From Pseudonocardia oroxyli (GTDB taxonomy: Bacteria; Actinomycetota; Actinomycetes; Mycobacteriales; Pseudonocardiaceae), in NCBI RefSeq assembly GCF_900102195.1, contig NZ_FNBE01000006.1, forward strand, positions 124,001-188,000: a DNA stretch of 64,000 nt. The letters are read 5' to 3'. The notes under the pieces are model-generated. The model saw only the letters and a list, made by a program, of their open reading frames with translations. It was not told the DNA's origin and ran no database searches. This document shows, piece after piece, positions 45,987 to 56,059 of the stretch (position 1 is its first letter; each line of letters starts with the position of its first letter). The translations under genes and the position numbers were made by a program.

Positions 45987-46877
45987 TCAACCGCGCCTCG
46001 CCAGGCGCTCGGCCACGATCAACGCGGTCCGCTCCCGCACCTGCTGTTCCACAGCCTCGATCATCCGGTCGCGGCGGAGCCAGACGTCGACCGCCTGGAA
46101 TCGCATCACGTGCCAGCCCAGGGCGCCGATCCGGATGTCGCGCTCACGGTCGAGCGCGTCGTCGTGCTGCGCGCCGTCGTACTCGACCGCCAACCGAGCC
46201 TGCGGGAACGCCAGGTCGACGCGGGCGACGAAGCCCCCGAACGCGTTCCGCAGCTCGTACTGGACCTCGGGCCGGAACCCGGCGAGCACCAACGCCAGCC
46301 GCATCCGGGTCTCCATCGGCGACTCCGACCGCGGATCGGCGAGCACGACCACCTCGTCGAGCCGCAGGCTGTTCCGCGCGCCGCGCTCCCGCATCCGACG
46401 GTCGAGGAGGGTGAACGGGTCGAACCGCGGCGGCGCCCCCGGCGTCGGTACCCGCGCGAGCGCGTCCACGGCGACGACCGCCTCGGGCAGTGGCAGCGAT
46501 CGCCCGAGGTCCCACGCCGTGCGGAACCGGGTCGTGGCGCGGACCCCGCCCACGGAGACGGTCTCGTCGGTCGGGCCCTGGTGCGCGACGAGTCCCGGCT
46601 GCGCCGCCAGGTGGGTCGGCGCCAGCACCTCGACCGGCGCGCCGCTCGGTTCGCACGAGGCACCGAAGGCGTCGGCCGCCGAGTAGCCCGCCAGCACCCC
46701 GCCCCGCGGCTCGACGAACTGGTAGGCCGCCTGCGAGCGCACCCGGAACGTCGGTTCCAGGTCCGCAGGCAGGTAGACGTCCGGGAAGATCCGCACGAAT
46801 CGGCGGCTGCGGAGCACGCCGCGGGTGAGCAGCCCCGCACGCAGGGCGTCGGAGCCGCGGAACGGGCCGATGAGCAC
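45987..46877 (-). CDS. DUF559 protein with AbiEi-like N-terminus (Vsr-like nuclease fold)
   Basis: A 296-residue protein. The C-terminal DUF559 domain has SPMETRMRLALVLAGF, the core RVDLAFPQARLAVEYDGAQH and IRIGALGWHVMRFQAVDVW, which resembles the very-short-patch-repair nuclease fold; Glu and Asp in VDLAFP and VEYDG are candidate metal ligands. The N-terminal two-thirds resembles the regulatory part of AbiEi-type antitoxins (LLTRGVLRSRRFVRIFPDVY). Function is unproven; relatives are abundant, patchily distributed paralogues in actinomycetes. It has no partner toxin next to it. It splits the conserved tsaC-glyA neighbourhood and is bracketed by inverted copies of one repeat. Confidence 0.8.
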   Translation of the reverse strand: MLIGPFRGSDALRAGLLTRGVLRSRRFVRIFPDVYLPADLEPTFRVRSQAAYQFVEPRGGVLAGYSAADAFGASCEPSGAPVEVLAPTHLAAQPGLVAHQGPTDETVSVGGVRATTRFRTAWDLGRSLPLPEAVVAVDALARVPTPGAPPRFDPFTLLDRRMRERGARNSLRLDEVVVLADPRSESPMETRMRLALVLAGFRPEVQYELRNAFGGFVARVDLAFPQARLAVEYDGAQHDDALDRERDIRIGALGWHVMRFQAVDVWLRRDRMIEAVEQQVRERTALIVAERLARRG

Positions 46878-46943
46878 CTCCGCAGCGTGACCCGACGACG
46901 GTCTCCCCCGTGGCGAAACGGCGAAACTCGTCGACGATGACGA

Positions 46944-46963
46944 CCCTCAGCGCCTGATGATCA
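46944..46963 (-). repeat. intergenic repeat copy 4 (inverted)
   Basis: ccctcagcgcctgatgatca is the reverse complement of the repeat with one extra difference near the end. It lies 67 bp upstream of the DUF559 start. Confidence 0.8.
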
Positions 46964-47010
46964 GGCCGTCTGGAGTCGAGAAGGCGCTCACGGCTCGTCC
47001 CTCACCCCGA

Positions 47011-47035
47011 CTCGACCCTCACCGCCTGTTGATCA
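47011..47035 (-). repeat. intergenic repeat copy 5 (inverted)
   Basis: The reverse complement of this 25-mer differs from copy 1 at one base. It ends 23 bp before the tsaC stop codon. Confidence 0.85.
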
Positions 47036-47058
47036 GTGCTCCGGGGGGACGCGAGTGC

Positions 47059-47721
47059 TCAGCCCATCGGGACCTCGTGGCCCACGACCTCGCTCACCAT
47101 CGCCCGCGTGATCTCGCCCTCGCGCAGGATCCGCGGGGCCTTTCCCGTCAGGTCGACGATGGTGCTCGCCACCGGGGCGCCGCTCGGGCCGCCGTCGAGG
47201 TACACCGCCACCGAGTCCGCCAGCTGGTCGATCGCCTCGCCCGCGTTGCTCGCCGGGGGGCGGCCGGAGATGTTCGCGCTGCTCACCGCCATGGGCCCCA
47301 CATCGCGCAGCAGCTCCAGCGCGACCGGGTGCAGCGGCATCCGGAGCATCACGGTGCCCTTCGTGGAGCCCAGGTCCCAGGCCAGCGACGGGGCGTGCGG
47401 CAACACGATGGACAGGCCGCCGGGCCAGAACGCCTCGATCAGAGCCCGCGCGGTCGCGGGGACGCCGAGCACCAGGCCGTCGATCGTCGACCAGGAGCCG
47501 ACGAGCACCGGCACGGGCATGTCCGGCCCGCGGTGCTTCGCCGCGAGCAGCGACTTCACGGCGGTGGCGGAGAAGGCGTCGCAGCCGAGGCCGTAGACCG
47601 TGTCCGTCGGCAGGACGACGAGTCGCCCGGCACGGACGGCCTGCGCGGCGGCGGTGAGGCCCGCGGCCCGGGCGTCGGGATCGGAGCAGTCGTAGACGGG
47701 TGCGGCCGGAGCAGTCACCAC
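47059..47721 (-). CDS. tsaC: L-threonylcarbamoyladenylate synthase (Sua5/TsaC)
   Basis: A 220-residue YrdC-domain protein that makes the threonylcarbamoyl-AMP precursor of t6A in ANN-decoding tRNAs. Signature blocks are RLVVLPTDTVYGLGCDAFSA, KHRGPDMPVPVLV, FWPGGLSIVLP and AVSSANISGRPPASN. It is the short TsaC-like form without the Sua5 C-terminal domain. Start is GTG at 47721 or the adjacent GTG at 47718, 16 nt after prmC. Confidence 0.93.
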   Translation of the reverse strand: MVTAPAAPVYDCSDPDARAAGLTAAAQAVRAGRLVVLPTDTVYGLGCDAFSATAVKSLLAAKHRGPDMPVPVLVGSWSTIDGLVLGVPATARALIEAFWPGGLSIVLPHAPSLAWDLGSTKGTVMLRMPLHPVALELLRDVGPMAVSSANISGRPPASNAGEAIDQLADSVAVYLDGGPSGAPVASTIVDLTGKAPRILREGEITRAMVSEVVGHEVPMG

Positions 47722-47737
47722 CGCACCCTACGACCGG

Positions 47738-48598
47738 TCAGGCGGGCCTGGTCCGGCGGGCCGTCGCGAAGCGGGGGCGGCCCGCCAGGTCGGTGTGCGC
47801 CTCGACGTCCGTGAGGACCTTCCGCCTCCGCAGGAGGGCGGGGACGGCGTCGGCGTGGGTGTCGTCGTGCTCGATCGCCAGCCCGCCGCCGTAGCGCAGC
47901 AGCGTCGCCGCGGCGCTGATCACCGCCGGGACCAGCGCCAACCCGTCCGGTCCGCCGAACACCGCGACCGCCGGGTCCCACCGCGCCACCTCGGGCGGGA
48001 CGGGGGTGCCGTCGGGGACGTAGGGCGGGTTGCAGACCACCAGGTCGACGCGGGCCTCGAGCTCGGGCAGCAGGTCCGGCCGCCGGACGTCGTCGGCGTG
48101 CAGGACGACCCGGTCGCCGTGCGCCGCGATGTTCCGGCGGGCCCAGGTCAGGGCCGCGGGGTCCAGCTCGACGGCGTGGACGACGGCGTCGGGGCGGGCG
48201 GCGGCGAAGGCCAGCGCGAGCGCGGCCGACCCGGTGCACAGGTCCACGACCACGGGGTTCTCGTGCCCGGCGAGCTCCTTGAGCCCCCATTCCAGGAGCA
48301 GCTCGGTCTCCGGGCGCGGCGTGAACACACCCGGCCCGACGGCGACCTCCACCGGCCCGAGCACGGCGGTCCCGAGCACGTGCTGGAGCGGCTCCCGGGT
48401 GGCGCGCCGGGCGACGAGCTCCCGCAACGCCGTGACCTGCGCGGTGTCGACGAGCGGGCGCAGCACCAGCTGCGACCGCGGTACCCCGACGACGTGCGCG
48501 GCGAGGAACTCGGCCTCCACCCGCGCCGACTCCACCCCGGCCGCCGCGAGCGCGCGCTCCGCCTCCGCCACCGCGACCCGCAGGGGCAGACGGCTCAC
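47738..48598 (-). CDS. prmC: peptide chain release factor N5-glutamine methyltransferase
   Basis: A 286-residue SAM-dependent methyltransferase that modifies the Gln of the GGQ motif in release factors. The SAM motif VVVDLCTGSAALALAFA and the catalytic NPPY in DLVVCNPPYVPDG are present, as is the N-terminal substrate-binding region with LGTAVLGPVEVAVGPGVFTPR. The GTG at 48598 is 28 nt after prfA, its substrate gene. One operon is likely. Confidence 0.94.
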   Translation of the reverse strand: MSRLPLRVAVAEAERALAAAGVESARVEAEFLAAHVVGVPRSQLVLRPLVDTAQVTALRELVARRATREPLQHVLGTAVLGPVEVAVGPGVFTPRPETELLLEWGLKELAGHENPVVVDLCTGSAALALAFAAARPDAVVHAVELDPAALTWARRNIAAHGDRVVLHADDVRRPDLLPELEARVDLVVCNPPYVPDGTPVPPEVARWDPAVAVFGGPDGLALVPAVISAAATLLRYGGGLAIEHDDTHADAVPALLRRRKVLTDVEAHTDLAGRPRFATARRTRPA

Positions 48599-48626
48599 GT
48601 GCACACCACGCGGAGGACTCGCGGAC

Positions 48627-49718
48627 TCACGGGGCGGACTCGGCCGCAGCGAGCGACTCGGCGCGTTCGGCCGTCTGGAGGGCCGCGACGACGTCGTCGA
48701 GCTCGCCGTCGAGCACGGTGGCGAGGTTGTGGGCCTTGTAGCCCACCCGGTGATCGGAGATGCGGTTCTCCGGGAAGTTGTAGGTGCGGATCCGCTCCGA
48801 GCGGTCCACGGTTCTGACCTGGGACTTCCGCTCCGCCGACGCGGCGGCGGCCTGCTCGGCCTCGTGCAGCGCCTGCAGCCGGGAGCGCAGCACCTCCATC
48901 GCGCGCGCCTTGTTCTGCAGCTGCGACCGCTCGTTCTGGCAGCTCGCGACGAGCCCGGTGGGGAGGTGGGTGATCCGGACCGCCGAGTCGGTGGTGTTGA
49001 CCGACTGGCCGCCGTGTCCGGAGGAGCGGTAGACGTCGACGCGCAGGTCGTTCTCATCGATCTCGACCTCCGCGTCCTCCCCCGTGTCCGGGTAGACGAG
49101 GACCCCCGCGGCCGAGGTGTGGATGCGGCCCTGCGACTCGGTGACCGGGACCCGCTGCACGCGGTGGACCCCGCCCTCGAACTTCAGGGCCGACCACACG
49201 CCGTCCGGCGTGGGCGCGCGGGACTTCAGCAGCAGGGTGATGTCCTTGAACCCGCCGAGGTCGGAGTCGACGGCGTCGAGGACCTCGACCTTCCAGCCGC
49301 GGCGCTCGGCGAACCGGGTGTACATGCGCACGAGGTCGCCCGCGAACAGGGCGGACTCCTCGCCGCCCTCCCCGGACTTGACCTCCATGACCACGTCGTC
49401 CCCGTCGTGCGGGTCGCGCGGCACGAGCAGCTCGGCGAGCCGGGACTCCAGCTCCGGGACGGCGGTGGCCAGCGCCGCGGCCTCCTCGGCGAACGCCGGG
49501 TCCTCGGCCGCCAGCTCGCGGGCGGCGGCGAGATCGGACCGCGCGGTGGCCAGCTCGCGCGCGACGGCGACGGTCGGGCCGAGCTCGGCGTAGCGGCGGC
49601 CGAGCTTGCGGGCCAGGGCGGGGTCCGCGTGCACCGACGGGTCCGCGAGCCGCGTCTCCAGTTCGGCGTACTCGTCGACGAGCGACTCCACGCCCGCCGG
49701 GCTGCTGCTCACCGCCAT
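48627..49718 (-). CDS. prfA: peptide chain release factor 1
   Basis: A 363-residue class I release factor for UAG and UAA. The GGQ motif is in [20 protein letters not shown]; the codon-recognition region shows the RF1-type segment [15 protein letters not shown]. The ATG at 49718 begins [17 protein letters not shown]; an upstream GTG/ATG extension (to 49799) is Pro/Ser-rich and unlikely. A hairpin ending rpmE lies 73 nt upstream. Confidence 0.97.
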   Translation of the reverse strand: MAVSSSPAGVESLVDEYAELETRLADPSVHADPALARKLGRRYAELGPTVAVARELATARSDLAAARELAAEDPAFAEEAAALATAVPELESRLAELLVPRDPHDGDDVVMEVKSGEGGEESALFAGDLVRMYTRFAERRGWKVEVLDAVDSDLGGFKDITLLLKSRAPTPDGVWSALKFEGGVHRVQRVPVTESQGRIHTSAAGVLVYPDTGEDAEVEIDENDLRVDVYRSSGHGGQSVNTTDSAVRITHLPTGLVASCQNERSQLQNKARAMEVLRSRLQALHEAEQAAAASAERKSQVRTVDRSERIRTYNFPENRISDHRVGYKAHNLATVLDGELDDVVAALQTAERAESLAAAESAP

Positions 49719-49790
49719 CGCCTGCTCCGTTCTCGTGGTGCTGTGGACTCCCGGGCCGGATGCCGGGGACTCAGGGCCCGGCATGCGAAC

Positions 49791-49820
49791 GGCGCCCACC
49801 CCCAGCAGGGGGCGGGCGCC
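49791..49820. terminator. terminator after rpmE
   Basis: ggcgccc and ccccc pair with ggggg and gggcgcc around an agca loop, with one A-C mismatch. It begins 10 nt downstream of the rpmE stop. Confidence 0.8.
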
Positions 49821-49830
49821 GTCGGGGCTG

Positions 49831-50058
49831 CTACTTGGCCGCGGCCTTGCCCGCGCGCTTGCCGTAGCGCGCCTCGAAGCGCGCGACCCGGCCGCCGGAG
49901 TCCAGGATCCGCTGCTTGCCCGTGTAGAACGGGTGGCACGCCGAGCAGGTCTCGACCGTCAGGGCCGAACCGCTGTGGGTGCTGCGGGTGGTGAAGCTGT
50001 TGCCGCAGGAACAGGTGACCTGGGTCTCCGTGTACTGCGGGTGAATGCCCTCGCGCAT
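49831..50058 (-). CDS. rpmE: 50S ribosomal protein L31, zinc-binding form
   Basis: A 75-residue ribosomal protein. Cys16, Cys18, Cys38 and Cys41 ([19 protein letters not shown]) form the zinc site, so this is the C+ paralogue used when zinc is available. The C-terminal basic tail is [16 protein letters not shown]. The ATG has a good upstream GGAGA. It lies between hairpins, so it may be expressed separately from rho and prfA. Confidence 0.97.
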   Translation of the reverse strand: MREGIHPQYTETQVTCSCGNSFTTRSTHSGSALTVETCSACHPFYTGKQRILDSGGRVARFEARYGKRAGKAAAK

Positions 50059-50136
50059 GGATCTCTCCTTCTCCGACTGTGCCGCCGGGTCCCGCGATGG
50101 CGGGTGAACCGGAGCAGTGACACGCCATTGAACCAC

Positions 50137-50173
50137 CCGACCCCGGCGGGGATTCCCACCGGGGCCGGGTCGG
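50137..50173. terminator. terminator after rho
   Basis: In the minus-strand RNA, ccccggtggg pairs with cccgccgggg (one G-U pair) around a 4-nt loop, with additional outer pairing. It lies 10 nt beyond the rho stop. Confidence 0.7.
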
Positions 50174-50183
50174 CTCGGACGGG

Positions 50184-52340
50184 TCAGTCCTCGTTGTCGC
50201 CGAACTTCCCCGGGGTGGTCTTCTGCACCTGCATCAGGAACTCGATGTTGGTGCGGGTCTTGCGCAGCTGCCCGAGCACCAGCTCGATGGCCTGCTGGTG
50301 GTCCAGCGCGGCCAGCACCCGGCGGAGCTTGACGCTGACCGCGAACTCGTCCGCGGACATCAGCAGCTCCTCCTTGCGGGTGCTCGACGCGTCGACGTCC
50401 ACCGCCGGGAACAGGCGCTTGTCCGCGAGCTTGCGGTCCAGCTTCAGCTCGGCGTTGCCGGTGCCCTTGAACTCCTCGAAGATCACCGTGTCCATCGTCG
50501 ACCCGGTCTCGACCAGGGCCGTGGCGAAGATGGTGAGCGAGCCGCCGTCCTCGATGTTCCGCGCCGCGCCGAGGAAGCGCTTCGGCGGGTACAGGGCGGT
50601 CGAGTCGACACCACCGGACAGGATCCGGCCGCTCGCGGGCGCGGCCAGGTTGTAGGCCCGGCCCAGGCGGGTGATCGAGTCCAGCAGCACGACGACGTCG
50701 TGCCCCATCTCGACGAGCCGCTTGGCCCGCTCGATGGCCAGCTCGGCCACGGCGGTGTGGTCCGACGGCGGGCGGTCGAAGGTCGAGGCGATGACCTCGC
50801 CCTTCACCGACCGCTGCATGTCGGTGACCTCCTCCGGACGCTCGTCGACGAGGACGACCATGAGGTGGCACTCGGGGTTGTTCGTGGTGATGGCGTTCGC
50901 GATGGCCTGCAGCACCATCGTCTTGCCCGCCTTGGGCGGCGACACGATGAGCGCGCGCTGCCCCTTGCCGACGGGCATGACCAGGTCGATCACCCGGGTG
51001 ATGAGCTTCGACGGCTCGGTCTCCAGGCGCAGCCGCTCGTTCGGGTAGAGCGGGGTGAGCTTGGTGAACTCGGGCCGGGACTTGGAGATCTCCGGGTCCC
51101 GCCCGTTGATCGCGTCGATGCGCACCAGCGGGTTGAACTTCTGCCGCTGCTGCTCGCCCTCGCGGGGCTGGCGCACCGCGCCGGTGATCGCGTCGCCGCG
51201 GCGCAGGCCGTACTTGCGGACCATCGACAGCGACACGTAGACGTCGTTCGGGCCGGACAGGTAGCCGGTGGTCCGGACGAACGCGTAGTTGTCCAGGATG
51301 TCGACGATCCCGGCGACCGGGAGCAGCACGTCGTCGTCTCGGACCTCGGTGTCCACGGCGCGCTCGCGCGGGGCGTCGCGCGGGGCGTCGCGGTCGCGGC
51401 CCCGACGGCGGTCGCGGTAGCGGCGGCCGCGGCGGCCGCGGCCGTCGCCGTCCTCGTCGTCGTCCTCGTCGAGGCGCGCCGGGCCCCGGGTGTCCACCGG
51501 GGCGGTGCGGTCGTTGCGGTCGTTGCGGTCCGGCCGGTCGTTGCGCTCGTTGCGCTCGGGACGGTCGTTCCGCTCGTTGCGGTCGTTGCGGTTGCGGCCC
51601 CGGTTGCGGTTGCGACCGCCCCCGTCGCCGTCCGACGGGCCGACGGACGCGGCGACCGCGTCCAGCGTGTCCGACTGCTCGGGGGTGCGCTCGCGACGGC
51701 GGGTCTGCCTGCGGCGGCCCTCACCCTCGCCGGGGCCCTCCCCCGGGTCCCCCTCGGACTCGGCGGCCGCATACCCGTTGACCTGGCCGTTCACGGCAGG
51801 CGCGGGGGCCGCGGCAGGGGTGTCCGCGACCGGGGCCTCCGGCGCGCCCGCGGGCCGCGAGGCGGTCCGGCGGCGCCGGGCGGGCTTCTCCGGCGCGCTC
51901 TCCGCGGCCGGGGTCTCGGCCACCGGGGCGGGCTGGGCCTCGGCCGGAGCCGCAGCCTCGGCCGGGGTGTCCTCGACGGGCTTGGCCGGGCGCCGGGTGG
52001 TCCGGCGGGGAGCCGGGGCCGAGTCGGACGCCGAGTCGGACACGGCATCGGTCGCCGAGGTGGACGCCGAGCCGTCCGCCGCGTCCAGCGGGAGCTGGTC
52101 GGCGTCCGCGACCTTCTTCGAGGTCCGCTTGGCGGGAGCGGCGGAACCCGCGCCCTGCTTCTCCTTGATGGCGGCGATGAGATCGCCCTTCCGCTTCCCC
52201 GCGATGTCGGGGATGTTCAGCTCGCCGGCGAGCTGCCGCAGGTCGGCGAGGACCATTCCGGACAGACCGCCGCGCTTGCGGGGTGCCGCCGGATCGGTGC
52301 CGGACTCGGCGGGGGTGCTGACGAGATCGGTCTCGCTCAC
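50184..52340 (-). CDS. rho: transcription termination factor Rho with large low-complexity insert
   Basis: A 718-residue hexameric RNA-dependent ATPase. The N-terminal Rho domain ([34 protein letters not shown]) is split from the RNA-binding domain ([20 protein letters not shown]) by about 260 residues of Ala/Pro-rich and then Arg/Asn/Asp-rich sequence containing [18 protein letters not shown] repeats. The motor has Walker A SPPKAGKT and Walker [17 protein letters not shown]; the Q- and R-loops look normal. Such inserts are typical of actinobacterial Rho and increase RNA affinity. The GTG at 52340 has AGGAAGG about 6 nt upstream. Confidence 0.96.
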   Translation of the reverse strand: MSETDLVSTPAESGTDPAAPRKRGGLSGMVLADLRQLAGELNIPDIAGKRKGDLIAAIKEKQGAGSAAPAKRTSKKVADADQLPLDAADGSASTSATDAVSDSASDSAPAPRRTTRRPAKPVEDTPAEAAAPAEAQPAPVAETPAAESAPEKPARRRRTASRPAGAPEAPVADTPAAAPAPAVNGQVNGYAAAESEGDPGEGPGEGEGRRRQTRRRERTPEQSDTLDAVAASVGPSDGDGGGRNRNRGRNRNDRNERNDRPERNERNDRPDRNDRNDRTAPVDTRGPARLDEDDDEDGDGRGRRGRRYRDRRRGRDRDAPRDAPRERAVDTEVRDDDVLLPVAGIVDILDNYAFVRTTGYLSGPNDVYVSLSMVRKYGLRRGDAITGAVRQPREGEQQRQKFNPLVRIDAINGRDPEISKSRPEFTKLTPLYPNERLRLETEPSKLITRVIDLVMPVGKGQRALIVSPPKAGKTMVLQAIANAITTNNPECHLMVVLVDERPEEVTDMQRSVKGEVIASTFDRPPSDHTAVAELAIERAKRLVEMGHDVVVLLDSITRLGRAYNLAAPASGRILSGGVDSTALYPPKRFLGAARNIEDGGSLTIFATALVETGSTMDTVIFEEFKGTGNAELKLDRKLADKRLFPAVDVDASSTRKEELLMSADEFAVSVKLRRVLAALDHQQAIELVLGQLRKTRTNIEFLMQVQKTTPGKFGDNED

Positions 52341-52637
52341 GAATTTCCTTCCTGACCGGCCTGCAGATTTCAGGCCAGCGGATTCCACACGTCCGACATG
52401 CGCCGGACCACGACGCCAGGCGGCATCGACAGCCGCCGAGACGAGTGCAGGGGCGGCGACCAGTGCGACGGTCGCGGGGAAGAGGCCGCTCGGTCCGGAC
52501 CGGATCCGACCACATGGGCTGCAGTGAAAGGGTTCCGGCTCGAGAGGCCACGCTGATGACGCGTGGATCGCCGTGCGAAGCCGAGGGTATCCGGTCCCGA
52601 GATGCAGGGCAACAACACCCGGGGCGTGTCGGACGTC
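52341..52637 (-). other. gap between thrB and rho; probable rho leader
   Basis: About 297 bp without a credible gene. It contains the palindromic ggtccggacc near 52493-52502 but no clear terminator for thrB. A long leader is plausible, since Rho commonly regulates its own transcription. Confidence 0.4.
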
Positions 52638-53540
52638 TCAGCCGATCTCGACCTGCGCGCCGACCGTGTCGACGGGCAGCGGCAGCACCGCGAACCCCGT
52701 GGTGTCCACTCCCGCCGGGAGCGTCCCGTCCGAGGTCAGGGCCAGGACGGTGGGTCCGGCGCCGGAGATCGTGGCGGGCACCCCGCTCGCCCGGAGCGCG
52801 TCGACGAGGTCGGCGGACTCGGGGTAGGCGGGGCGGCGGTAGCCCTGGTGCAGGCGGTCCTCCGTGGCCGCCATCAGCAGCTCCGGCGCCGTGGTGAAGG
52901 CCAGCACCGACAACGCGGTGCGGCTCCCGGTGAACGCCGCGTCCGCCAGCGGCACGACCTCGGGCAGCAGCCCGCGGGTCGTCTTGGTGGAGGACTCCAC
53001 CCCTGCGACGAGCGCGACCGGCGCGATGCCGGCGTGCACGTCCCGCCGTACAGCGTGGAAGCGCGCCGCGGTATTCCCCGGCGTCTCCCAGGCGATCACG
53101 AACCCACCCAGCAGGGAGGCCGCCGCGTTGTCCGCGTGCCCCTCCATACCGGCCGTGACCTGCAGCAAGGCGTCCTGTTCGAGGGCCACGTCCCGCCCGG
53201 TGAGCACGCAGGCCGCGACCGCGCCCGCCACCGCGGCGGCCGCGGAGCTGCCGAGCCCGCGGGAGTGCGGGATCGCGTTCGCGCACTGCAGCCGCAGCCC
53301 CGGCGGCTCCTCGCCGAAGGTCGCGAAGGCGTGGTGCATCGCGCGCACGACGAGATGCGTCTCGTCGCACGGGACCTGCGCCGCGCCCTCACCGGTGACC
53401 TCGACCGAGACGCCGGAGGACGTCGTCGACACGACCACGTCGTCGTAGAGCGCCAGGGCCAGCCCGAGCGAGTCGAACCCCGGGCCCAGGTTGGCCGACG
53501 ACGCGGGCACCCGGACCCGGACCTCGCTCGGGCGCCCCAT
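52638..53540 (-). CDS. thrB: homoserine kinase
   Basis: A 300-residue GHMP kinase that phosphorylates homoserine. The N-terminal motif VRVPASSANLGPGFDSLGLA, the phosphate-binding IPHSRGLGSSAAAAVAG and the C-terminal GVPATISGAGPTVLAL are all present. The ATG overlaps the thrC stop as TGATG. Confidence 0.96.
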   Translation of the reverse strand: MGRPSEVRVRVPASSANLGPGFDSLGLALALYDDVVVSTTSSGVSVEVTGEGAAQVPCDETHLVVRAMHHAFATFGEEPPGLRLQCANAIPHSRGLGSSAAAAVAGAVAACVLTGRDVALEQDALLQVTAGMEGHADNAAASLLGGFVIAWETPGNTAARFHAVRRDVHAGIAPVALVAGVESSTKTTRGLLPEVVPLADAAFTGSRTALSVLAFTTAPELLMAATEDRLHQGYRRPAYPESADLVDALRASGVPATISGAGPTVLALTSDGTLPAGVDTTGFAVLPLPVDTVGAQVEIG

Positions 53541-54628
53541 CAGGCCAGCTCCAGGGCGGCCGCGACGGCGGACGGGTCGATCGGGACCACCTCCGGGGCG
53601 GGTGCGGTGGCCAGCACCGAGTCCGGGTCCTTGAGCCCGTTGCCGGTGACCGTGCACACGACCGTCTGCCCGCGGTCGAGCCTGCCCTCCGCGGCGGTCT
53701 TCAGCAGCCCGGCCACGCTCGCCGCGGACGCGGGCTCGACGAACACGGCCTCGCGCGTGGACAGCAGCCGGTGCGCGGCGAGGATCTCCTCGTCGGTGAC
53801 CGCCGCGAACAGCCCGTTCGACTCCTCGCGGGCCGCCTGCGCACCGTTCCAGGACGCCGGGGCGCCGATCCGGATCGCGGTGGCGATGGTCTCGGGGTTC
53901 TTCACCGGGGCGCCGTGGACCAGCGGCGCCGCGCCCGCGGCCTGGAACCCGAACATCCGCGGCAGCGCCGGGATCAGCCCGTCGTCCGCGTACGCGCGGT
54001 AGCCCTTCCAGTACGCGGTGATGTTGCCCGCGTTCCCGACCGGCAGGCAGTGCACGTCCGGGGCCCGGCCGAGCGCGTCGCAGATCTCGTAGGCGGCGCT
54101 GGCCTGGCCCGCGATCCGGGTCGGGTTCACCGAGTTGACCAGCGCGATCGCCGGGTAGTCCGCGGTGGTCTTGCGGGCGAGCTCGAGGCAGTCGTCGAAG
54201 TTGCCGTCGATCTGCAGGATGCGGGCGCCGTGCGCCACGGCCTGCGCCATCTTGCCCAGGGCGATCTTGCCGCGCGGGACCAGCACCGCCGACGTCATGC
54301 GCGCGCGGGCGGCGTACGCGGCGGCGGCGGCCGACGTGTTCCCCGTCGACGCGCACAGCACGCTCTTCTTGCCCTCGGCCAGCGCCGCGGTGACGGCCAT
54401 GGTCATCCCGCGGTCCTTGAAGGAGCCGGTGGGGTTGGCGCCGTCGACCTTGAGGTAGACCTCGCAGCCCACCCGCTCGGAGAGCACCGGGGCCGGGAGC
54501 AGCGGCGTGCCGCCCTCGCCGAGGGTCACGATCTCCCAGTCCGGCCCGACGGGCATCCGGTCCCGATAGGCGTTGATCACACCAGGCCAGGGGGCCAGCG
54601 CGACAGGCACAGCATCTCCGATCTCCAC
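53540..54628 (-). CDS. thrC: threonine synthase
   Basis: A 362-residue PLP enzyme converting O-phosphohomoserine to threonine. The PLP Lys is in [29 protein letters not shown] and [14 protein letters not shown] are standard. It is the short actinobacterial class without an N-terminal extension. The GTG start at 54628 lies 11 nt after hom. Confidence 0.97.
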   Translation of the reverse strand: MEIGDAVPVALAPWPGVINAYRDRMPVGPDWEIVTLGEGGTPLLPAPVLSERVGCEVYLKVDGANPTGSFKDRGMTMAVTAALAEGKKSVLCASTGNTSAAAAAYAARARMTSAVLVPRGKIALGKMAQAVAHGARILQIDGNFDDCLELARKTTADYPAIALVNSVNPTRIAGQASAAYEICDALGRAPDVHCLPVGNAGNITAYWKGYRAYADDGLIPALPRMFGFQAAGAAPLVHGAPVKNPETIATAIRIGAPASWNGAQAAREESNGLFAAVTDEEILAAHRLLSTREAVFVEPASAASVAGLLKTAAEGRLDRGQTVVCTVTGNGLKDPDSVLATAPAPEVVPIDPSAVAAALELA

Positions 54629-54639
54629 CGATGACTCGC

Positions 54640-56007
54640 TCAGCCGGCCACGCCGAGGGTCGAGACCGGACGGCCCAGCCCCTCGACGCGCAGCACACTC
54701 TCGACCCCGAGCACGACGTCCAGCTCCGCGAGGGCCTCCACGGTCGCGTGCAGCGCCGAGTCCGGGGCCCCGTGCGTCACGACGACGAGGCGCGCGTTCC
54801 CGTCGGCGGAGGCCGGTCCGTCCTCGCCGCCGCCCGTCTGCCGCACCGCCGCGATGCTGACCCCGCGCCGCGCGAACTCCCCGGCGACCGCGGACAGCAC
54901 GCCCGCGCGGTCCGCGACCTCGAGCGAGACGTGGTAGCGGGTGGGCACGTCTCCCATCGGCCGCACCGGCAGGCGGGCGTACGAGGACTCGCGCGGTCCG
55001 CGGCCCCCGCCGACCCGGTTGCGCGCGACGGCGACCAGGTCGCCCAGGATCGCGCTGGCGGTCGGCGCGCCACCCGCGCCCTGGCCGTAGAACATGAGCT
55101 GACCTGCGGCGTCCGCCTCGACGAACACCGCGTTGAACGCGCCGTCGACGCCCGCCAGCGGGTGCGCCTTCGGGATCATCGCCGGGTAGACCCGGGCGGA
55201 CACCGACTCCGACGCGTCGGCGGCACCCGGCACGCGCTCGCAGATCGCGAGCAGCTTGATGACGCAGCCGAGCCCGTCCGCGGCGGCGATGTCCGCGGCG
55301 GTGACCCGGCGGATGCCCTCACAGTGCACGTCCGCCGCGGTGACCCGGGTGTGGAAGGCGATGGTGGCCAGGATCGCGGCCTTGGAGGCGGCGTCGTACC
55401 CGTCGACGTCCGCGGTGGGGTCCGCCTCCGCGTACCCGAGGCGGGTGGCCTCCTCCAGGGCGTCCGCGTAGCCGGCGCCGGACTCCGCCATGGCGGAGAG
55501 GATGAAGTTGGTGGTGCCGTTGACGATCCCCGCGACCCGGGTGATCCGGTCGCCCGCCAGGGACTCGCGCAGCGGGCGCAGCAGCGGGATCGCGCCCGCG
55601 ACGGAGGCCTCGTAGTAGAGGTCGACGCCCGCGGCGTCCGCGGCCTCGGCGAGCACGGCCCCGTCCTCGGCCAGCAGCGCCTTGTTCGCGGTCACCACCG
55701 ACTTGCCGGACTTGATCGCGTCGAGCAGCAGGGTGCGCGCGGGTTCGATCCCGCCGACCACCTCGACCACGACGTCGACGTCCTCCCGCGCGACGAGCGC
55801 GGCGGCGTCGGTGGTCAGCAGGTCCTGCCGCACGCCGGGGTGGCGGTGCGGGCGGCGCACGGCGATGCCGGCGATCTCGACCGGGGCCCCGACGCGGGCG
55901 GCGAGGTCCGCCGCCTGGTCCTCCAGCAGCCGGACCACCTCGGTGCCCACCGTGCCGCAGCCCAGCAGCGCGACGCGGACGGGACTGCCGGGCCTGTGCT
56001 CACTCAC
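54640..56007 (-). CDS. hom: homoserine dehydrogenase with ACT domain
   Basis: A 455-residue NAD(P)H-dependent enzyme. The Rossmann motif is [17 protein letters not shown], the substrate/catalytic region [11 protein letters not shown] with [10 protein letters not shown] and the key Lys in VIKLLAI. The C-terminal ACT domain ([20 protein letters not shown]) implies threonine feedback inhibition. It is the branch point to threonine and methionine. It follows lysA by 52 nt. Confidence 0.97.
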   Translation of the reverse strand: MSEHRPGSPVRVALLGCGTVGTEVVRLLEDQAADLAARVGAPVEIAGIAVRRPHRHPGVRQDLLTTDAAALVAREDVDVVVEVVGGIEPARTLLLDAIKSGKSVVTANKALLAEDGAVLAEAADAAGVDLYYEASVAGAIPLLRPLRESLAGDRITRVAGIVNGTTNFILSAMAESGAGYADALEEATRLGYAEADPTADVDGYDAASKAAILATIAFHTRVTAADVHCEGIRRVTAADIAAADGLGCVIKLLAICERVPGAADASESVSARVYPAMIPKAHPLAGVDGAFNAVFVEADAAGQLMFYGQGAGGAPTASAILGDLVAVARNRVGGGRGPRESSYARLPVRPMGDVPTRYHVSLEVADRAGVLSAVAGEFARRGVSIAAVRQTGGGEDGPASADGNARLVVVTHGAPDSALHATVEALAELDVVLGVESVLRVEGLGRPVSTLGVAG

Positions 56008-56059
56008 CGTCGGATCATCCCTGTTCGCGCCGCGTCCGGACAGGCGGGGGTGCCCACAC

